Positions 57,930 to 64,000 of a DNA stretch of 64,000 nucleotides are shown piece by piece. How positions within the stretch are numbered: position 1 is the first letter of the stretch; each line of letters starts with the position of its first letter. The stretch covers positions 62,001-126,000 of the forward strand of contig CAJQUW010007999.1 of assembly GCA_907163375.1 (NCBI GenBank), in the 5' to 3' direction. This DNA is from Prostheceraeus crozeri (Eukaryota > Platyhelminthes > Polycladida > Euryleptidae). Below the pieces are notes generated by a model. That model was given only the letters and a program-made list of their open reading frames with translations. It was not told the DNA's origin and ran no database searches. Position numbers and translations under genes: made by a program.

Positions 57930-59409
57930 TTCGCCAATGTCCCAAAATCTTAAATGGCGTCTCACATCTAAACGAAGACAGATATGAACAAGCCGATTCT
58001 TTCACTGAATTTGTCTCACTCTTAGCTTTCAAACGAGCTGTTGCACGACAAAATCCGTCCACTGGAAGCCAAGATCGAAGCTAGCTCTCCCGAGGGGGGT
58101 GGAGGTCAGTGAAATTTGATGAAAAATGTTTTGGTGACGGTCCCAGGTCGAAATTCCACACTTTGGAAAATTTTCTAAATTTTACCCATACAAAGCCACT
58201 CTGACACTTAGGATTTTTCAGTGAGGACGAGCTTCCGACCCTAAAGTCTTGTAATGGCGTCTCACATCTAAACCGAAGACAGATTGACTCGCAACAAAGG
58301 CGTTTCTTTCACTGAATTTGTCTCACTCTTAGCTTTCAAACGAGCTATTGCACGACAAAATCCGTCCACTAGAACCAAAGTTAGAAGATTGCAGTCGGGG
58401 GGGGAGGTCAGTGAAATTTGATGAAAAATGTTTTGGTGACGGTCCCAGGTCGAAATGACACACTTTGGAAAATTTTCAAAATTTTACCCATACAAAGCCA
58501 CTCTGACACTTAGGATTTTTTCAGGTGAGCTCCGACCTAAAATCTTAAATGGCGTCTCACATCTAAACGAAGACAGATATGAACAAGGCGTTTCTTTCAG
58601 TGAATTTGTCTCACTCTTAGCTTTCAAACGAGCTATTGCACGACAAAATCCGTCCACTAGAAGCCAAGATCGAAGCTAGCTCTCCCGAGGGGGGGGGTCA
58701 GTGAAATTTGATGAAAAATGTTTTGGTGAAGGTCCCAGGTCGAAATGCGACACTTTGGAAAATTTTTAAAATTTTGCCCATACAAAGCCACTCTGACACT
58801 TAGGATTTTTCAGGTGAGCTCCGACCTAAAATCTTAAATGGCGTCTCACATCTAAACGAAGACAGATATGAACAAGGCGTTTCTTTCAGTGTTTGTCTCA
58901 CTCTTAGCTTTCAAACGAGCTATTGCACGACAAAATCCGTCCACTAGAAACCGAGATCAAGCTAGCTCTCCCGAGGGGGGGGGACGTCAGCGAAAATTTT
59001 TCTCTCCGATTGACTTGAAACTCACCATACCGATGCAGAATTTCACGCTGAATCTGAATCTGGCCTCCGTTTTCACATCCGAGCACTGCTTCCACTCGAA
59101 ACAGCCCATTTTCAACCCAACATTCATCAGATTGCACGAAAAACATCACACACTATAGCCTCAAGACAAAACCTGGCGGTCGCCCAAGTCCACCACGACA
59201 CTCTGTCGTTCCAGAGGGGGGGGGACGTCAGCGAACCTTTCGGACCAACTTGGCCGGCAGACCACAACAGACCTCTGTCGTTCCAGAGGGGGGGAGTCAG
59301 ACTCAAAGCACCACGGCGGCCGACCACGACACTCTGTCGTTCCAGAGGGGGGGACGTCAGCGACGGCGGCCATCTTGCGCTATCCAGAAGTGGAGTTTTA
59401 CTTACTACT
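57930..59409. repeat. Right terminal inverted repeat of the Polinton, expanded
   Basis: Contains about four copies of the roughly 290-300-base unit seen twice on the left (starting near 57949, 58250, 58545 and 58836). Near the end are three short repeats of CTCTGTCGTTCCAGAGGGG (about 59200-59360). Unequal copy number makes this repeat longer than its partner. Confidence 0.8.
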
Positions 59410-59415
59410 CAAATT
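59410..59415. repeat. Right target-site duplication of the Polinton (CAAATT)
   Basis: Identical to 34537-34542, directly after the terminal CTTACTACT. Confidence 0.9.
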
Positions 59416-61490
59416 CATCAACGACTATGAATGTCACGCAGTTTGAAATGCGCTTGTATGGGTATTTAAAAATGCGCTTGAGATTCCAAAATAGCAAACC
59501 CACGATTCGGTAAGTTTGAAAGCAATGAAAATCACGGAATATTAGCACCGTTGTATTACTTCATGCGCAAGCAATTAGTATCAATGACAATCAATTTTGT
59601 TGTCATTAAGTGAAATTCATAAATAGGAATATTGGTTGTTTAATTGTTGAAAATAGCTATCCATTCCATTAATCAGGACGTCTGGTGCAGAAGTGTAATG
59701 CACAAATAGAATGTGTCGCTTAAATTCCATTTTAGCGCAAAATTGATTCAGTTATAGAATAACTTTTATAATTGCAATTTATGATTCGATATGTTTATTC
59801 AAATTAGAAAAATCATATACCATCTTGAAGCTAATGCGCTCAACATTACTATGCTGCAAACATCACATTAGATATCCTTCAATATTGCGCTTAAATATTC
59901 AATCTAGCATCATCCTTAGCAAGGTCTCGACCTTGCCAGGGAATTTGCCAGATTTTGGACATGGTACTAGGGTAGTGCTAGGCTAGCACTAGGATAGTTA
60001 CTATCTTTATTAATACGACAGACTAGCGCTAGGTCTCAGACATAGTGCTACCCTAGCGCTACCCTTTTGCTACCTTTATTAATACGGAAGTTGCTGCTAG
60101 GCTAGCACTAGGCTAGTGCTATCTCTATTAATACGGCCCCTGGTCCAATCGCACGGAAACTGTAAACTTGACTCATGACTATCCTCCTTTGATGCATTCG
60201 CCAAAAAATGATTTCAGTAGTGAAGCATTAAAGTTTTTTTACTTAATGAATAGGAAAGTAAAACTATTCTTCATTTCATATTTAATCTTCTTCCGTAAAG
60301 CCTTTCGCCGACTCTTGTCAAACTGAAAACGTCGGAATACATTTGATGCATGAATACTGCAATTAACAAAGTTACAAAATCACAAAATCAATAAGTAAAT
60401 CAACCCCAGAGCTTTACTACGTTGTCTTTCTGTACACAAAGAATTGGTCGGGCGATAGTATAGTTGTAGCCTCAATATTCGGCAGTAACTGTTGATGATG
60501 CGCTCGATCAACACTATCGAAGTAGGCGGTCTTCTGCCTTGCCCGATTCTGTGACTTTAATTGATCTTGACTTTTGTTTTTCTGCTCTGTCTGAAGCTAC
60601 ATGTGTTGCTCTTTAAATCTAAATTGGTTGTTGTTGTCCACGTAAGAAAAAGTAAATAAAAACAGCTGTTCCACAGTTCAAGTCTATTTTACATCTCAAA
60701 TCCGAAAGGCAGAACATCCGACGGGAAGCTAAGAGCCTCTTACCTCTTGACCGAGCCATAGGTTGCTTTTTTATATATTTATTCCTTACATAGGTAGAGT
60801 GTCGACTCAATAAGTATCTGTATGCAGCAAAACATTTTGTTTCAAGCGATTCAGTTTTTTGCGGAGATTGCGATCCTGCGGTTCAAAAAATTATTTGTTC
60901 AGTTTTTAAAAAGCTAAATTTTTGCAAATTATTCCTGTGTTCATATACTATTGACGTGAACCAAATATATAAGTAGTATGAAACATGTTGGATATCAATA
61001 GGACTGAATATTTGTTGACAAGCATCTTAATTAAGCGGAAATTAAGTTGATTGTCAAGGGAATTTCATGAACCGCATTATAATGCAAGTCTTCAAGGAAA
61101 AATCGACATCTTATTGTGCCGTCTTGGCTGAAATTTCATATTTTTAGTTCCATTTTCATTGGCATAATTTTATGATAACTAAATTTATATTTCAGTTCTT
61201 GAATCTGAGTGATGATGTGGACCCATTTACATATTTTAAAGTTAATTAGATGATTGCCTTTGATTCCGTTATTTTGCTCTTCCAGTGGCAAATCTGGTTG
61301 CTTGTGATATGATCACGCTTAAGAAAATACTCTTATTAAGAAGGTTGAGCATAAGAGCAATAGCAACCTATCGAATTGCTAATTTGATAACAAACATCAT
61401 CTCTCCAAGGCTGTCATGACGCGGATGATCTGTAAAATACCATCATTACTATCAAACGCTCGCCCACGCTTGTTCATAAACATTCCCCAT
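59416..61490. other. Intergenic, short repeats only
   Basis: No coding evidence. At 59965-60140, three imperfect units recur with GCTAGGCTAGC/CTAGCGCTAGG and ATTAATACG. A minus-strand stretch near 60700-60760 (TGGCTCGGTCAAGAGG) vaguely resembles a tRNA A box, as in SINEs, but the B box is unconvincing. Confidence 0.45.
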
Positions 61491-61497
61491 GTTTTAA

Positions 61498-63765
61498 CCC
61501 CTTGAGTGCCAAAGCTGAAAAACGAAAGTCGACGCCAGATCCCAAAGATTTATGGAAAAAATCAAAAAAACTCAATCCAGTTGAAATTGTTTTTTGTGCA
61601 AGTATATGACTCAATAAGCAACAACAAGTGAATTATTTATGAAATAAGTCAAAGCAGTCACCATTTATGCAGAGTCCAGGCTCACCAACACAGCCCAGAC
61701 ATTGATATCGGGACTCCTTCCGCTTGTCTTTTGAACAAATCCGGCATGGCTTTGTTGGATACTTCTTCCGCTCAGATTCTGGTATTCTTGTCAGTTTGTG
61801 AAGGGTTGCTGGGACTGTTTTTGAATCACACGACCGTCTGCCAGAAGAAGTTCCCGGCTTCGCTGGTTCTGACGGTATTCTTGTGAAGTGTCCAATTGAT
61901 AACTTGATGAAACTTTTCAGTCTCATGTTGTTAACAGGCTTATGATTGAAACGGACAAATGCATTTATCAACATCCTTTGCAGAACATTGAAGCCAACTT
62001 TCTTGAACCATGCATGGCTCCGTCGGGTGCAGTCATAGGGAGCTATAAGTTGGTCTATGAGGTCAACACCGTTCATCTTCAGATTGTAGTTGCACACGGT
62101 AACTGGCTTTTGCACAGCACATCTTTTATTTCCAGGAAGATTTTGAGTCTTTTCAACAAACCCAGCTGCTTCAACAGTGCTGATCAGGAACACATCTTTC
62201 TTGTCTGCATATTTCATGCAGAGAGTCGCTCCTCTTCTCGCGAATTTAGTGCTGCCTCTCTCTACTACAGAGCGAGATAACTCCCCGGGAACTCCTCGAT
62301 TCACCCGTATCGTTCCTCGTATACCAGTGCTTCTAGAGAATAAGTACTCACTCAGTCGAACACTGCAGTACCAGTTGTCACAGGAAACAACGTGTCCTGT
62401 GTCGAGCAAGCCTGCTTTTTCCAACAAGAAGACCACAACTCTTTCACTTTTCGATAGCTCAAACTGCTCCACGCCAGATTCGTCTTCAACCTTCAAATCA
62501 GTAGCGGCACCAACATAGGGATGAAAGTATAGCATATATCCGGACGCGTCTGTGAGAACATAAGACTTGATTCCAAACCTCGCACGCTTTATGCGAATGA
62601 ACTGTCTACAGGACAATCGGCCTTTGAAAAGAAGCAAAGTCTCGTCTATCGATAAGTCCTGCTCTGGATTCCATTGCTTGCAGATCTCGTGAATACAGTC
62701 AATAAATTCTTGAATACGACTCATTTTGTCGTTCAGGATGGCAGCTTCGGGATCACTAAATCGGATGAATTTCAAAATCATGAGGTATCGATTTCTCGAT
62801 AGGCTATTCTGGTGACCGAAATATGGAGTAGACATGAGAAGCTCGGTAGACCAATAATCTCGAAGTTCAGGCTTTCTAATCAATCCAGTGCAAAAAGTCA
62901 AACCGATAAATGTCTTCATCTCGGGAACAGTAACGTCTTTCCAATGCAATTCATTGCCTTCGCCAAGATCTTCTTTTGCAATCTCTGCTCTTTTGTTCGT
63001 CCACGTCACAAGTAACTCGAATATGTGGTCGCTCAAATACATTGAAACGAAGTCCACTGCCTGCATTTCATCAGGATTTGTCACTGTAGGAGACCAGCCT
63101 TCTTGACTATTGAAGGCGAGGTCAGGTGGACCAGGGTCTGTCTCGGGGGTGACGAATGTCCACTGTGCTGAGGAGGCACTAACTGGGACGTCGGGAGCGT
63201 TGTCGTCAGAATCAGAGTTGTCGGAAGTCTCAGAGTCTTCACTAATCGATGCGTCAGAATGCAGATAGTCACTTTCACCATCCGTCACATCATCCTCACT
63301 ATCTTCCGTGAATCCATACTTTCTCACCGGTACGTGATGTCGTTTCGGTCTATGCTTATGAAAAATGAATCGTTTGATGGAGGCGTGATCGCTCTTCATC
63401 ATGCAAGCGAGCGTCCAATCATTGCGCCTTTGTTTGAGACACATCAATCGAATAGATAAACCTGCAGCCCGCGTCATTATGTGCTGCAATCTAGCAAGTT
63501 TTTGTCTCACTGCCTACTTCACACGTACGCGCACGCGCACGTGAAAGATCGATCAACAACACACGATTGAAATGTCATTATGTGTGTTAGAGTCATAAAA
63601 TATTCCGCAGAATGCGCCAAACTCATTAACGATGCGACTCTACCAGATCCCGAGTCAGCAGAAACGCAATGTGAAATAAAGTAGATGAATACGAGATATT
63701 CTCGTAGTGGCGCATGATATGGCAAGTCCCTACTACGAGATTATCTCGTGATGGTACTCAAGGGG
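61498..63765 (-). mobile_element. Complete piggyBac DNA transposon, 2268 bp
   Basis: TTAA flanks both ends (61494-61497 and 63766-63769), the piggyBac target. Terminal inverted repeats CCCCTTGAGTGCCA and CCCCTTGAGTACCA differ by one base. Near the right end are two similar palindromes, ACGAGATATTCTCGT (63691-63705) and ACGAGATTATCTCGT (63735-63749), probably subterminal binding sites. It contains a single uninterrupted transposase gene. Nothing in the sequence shows decay. Confidence 0.93.
61633..63510 (-). CDS. piggyBac transposase, 625 codons, uninterrupted
   Basis: The N-terminal 150 residues are acidic and Ser-rich (EDSEDDVTDGES). The DDE_Tnp_1_7-type core has the three expected aspartates: D289 in LSIDETLLLFKGR, D378 in VVSCDNWYCSV and D483 in NGVDLIDQ. 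The C-terminus is a Cys-rich finger (CRICSKDKRK ... CLGCVGEPGLC) like the one that binds the element ends in piggyBac. Length is typical. The upstream Met at residue 1 lies about 255 bases from the right end; Met38/39 are alternatives. In the family the enzyme cuts and pastes at TTAA without leaving a footprint. Confidence 0.92.
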   Translation of the reverse strand: MRQKLARLQHIMTRAAGLSIRLMCLKQRRNDWTLACMMKSDHASIKRFIFHKHRPKRHHVPVRKYGFTEDSEDDVTDGESDYLHSDASISEDSETSDNSDSDDNAPDVPVSASSAQWTFVTPETDPGPPDLAFNSQEGWSPTVTNPDEMQAVDFVSMYLSDHIFELLVTWTNKRAEIAKEDLGEGNELHWKDVTVPEMKTFIGLTFCTGLIRKPELRDYWSTELLMSTPYFGHQNSLSRNRYLMILKFIRFSDPEAAILNDKMSRIQEFIDCIHEICKQWNPEQDLSIDETLLLFKGRLSCRQFIRIKRARFGIKSYVLTDASGYMLYFHPYVGAATDLKVEDESGVEQFELSKSERVVVFLLEKAGLLDTGHVVSCDNWYCSVRLSEYLFSRSTGIRGTIRVNRGVPGELSRSVVERGSTKFARRGATLCMKYADKKDVFLISTVEAAGFVEKTQNLPGNKRCAVQKPVTVCNYNLKMNGVDLIDQLIAPYDCTRRSHAWFKKVGFNVLQRMLINAFVRFNHKPVNNMRLKSFIKLSIGHFTRIPSEPAKPGTSSGRRSCDSKTVPATLHKLTRIPESERKKYPTKPCRICSKDKRKESRYQCLGCVGEPGLCINGDCFDLFHK

Positions 63766-64000
63766 TTAACAGCATCAGATCACGTGATTGCTGACTCTTA
63801 GTGCAGCGCGTATGTACTCGCGTAGAAGTATAAACTGCCCTTAACCACGGATGTTTGGGGTGCTCCGTAATTACGCGTGGCAATGTCACCTAGTGTAATA
63901 TCGAGAACGTTTTTGGATGTAAACCATAGGCGCAATGTTCCACCTCTACTTTTGTACTTTCTGCACATTTGTTTTGTGAAGTTCATTCCTACCTTAGTTT

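Larger units (their letters stand above)
34543..59409. mobile_element. Polinton/Maverick element, about 24.9 kb, fossil copy
   Basis: Both ends begin AGTAGTAAGTAAAAC in inverted orientation and are flanked by the 6-bp duplication CAAATT. Recognisable family genes are a protein-primed type B DNA polymerase, double-jelly-roll major capsid protein, minor capsid proteins, adenovirus-type cysteine protease, FtsK/HerA-type packaging ATPase and a retrovirus-like integrase with chromodomain, plus several unassigned genes. Length and gene set are complete for the family, but the copy is broken, with roughly ten or more breaks across several genes. A PLE-type palindrome lies inside the polymerase gene. 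Intact boundaries but broken genes suggest intermediate age. Confidence 0.93.

Noticed and set aside
60690-60770. tRNA gene or tRNA-derived SINE on the minus strand
   Set aside because: Only an A-box-like stretch is seen; no cloverleaf and no convincing B box.

Overview
The window is eukaryotic, most likely from an invertebrate animal. It is AT-rich with long non-coding stretches. It holds a spliced host gene with canonical GT-AG introns and a dense mixture of animal transposable elements: Penelope-like retroelements (PLEs), a Polinton/Maverick, piggyBac, hAT-like and Tc1-like DNA transposons, and LINE fragments. I cannot name the species. No bacterial genes, CRISPR arrays or rRNA genes are visible.

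Region 1-19.8 kb: a host gene on the minus strand reconstructed from eleven exons whose reading phases all agree. The protein aligns from memory with vertebrate PRDM9: an SSXRD-like acidic/Trp motif, an RERR motif, a zinc knuckle, and a PR/SET methyltransferase domain split over four exons. The start codon lies at about 19,764. The gene runs off or ends toward the left edge, and no zinc-finger array is visible in the window. Its introns hold a complete-length PLE with a GIY-YIG endonuclease (5.7-8.9 kb), a second RT element without a recognisable endonuclease (12.2-15.4 kb) and a hAT-like non-autonomous element (18.6-19.5 kb).

Region 20-34.5 kb: a repeat-rich intergenic stretch. It contains a 5'-truncated LINE with target duplications and a PLE with inverted arms that was later invaded by a DNA transposon of a class I cannot assign (21.5-24.0 kb). 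It also contains a dead Tc1-like element (24.2-25.5 kb), a LINE remnant (29.8-30.1 kb), another decayed PLE (30.6-31.7 kb) and small fold-back elements. Hammerhead-ribozyme-like motifs occur in several PLE arms.

Region 34.5-59.4 kb: one Polinton/Maverick of about 24.9 kb with terminal inverted repeats and a 6-bp target duplication (CAAATT). It carries recognisable protein-primed DNA polymerase B, capsid, protease, integrase and packaging ATPase genes. Several genes are broken, so it is a fossil. A 364-bp PLE-type palindrome has inserted into its polymerase gene. A 1 kb segment (50.8-51.9 kb) has such odd composition that an assembly artefact is likely.

Region 59.4-64 kb: non-coding sequence, then a complete piggyBac element (61,498-63,765) with TTAA at both ends and an uninterrupted 625-codon transposase. 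It is the youngest-looking DNA transposon in the window.
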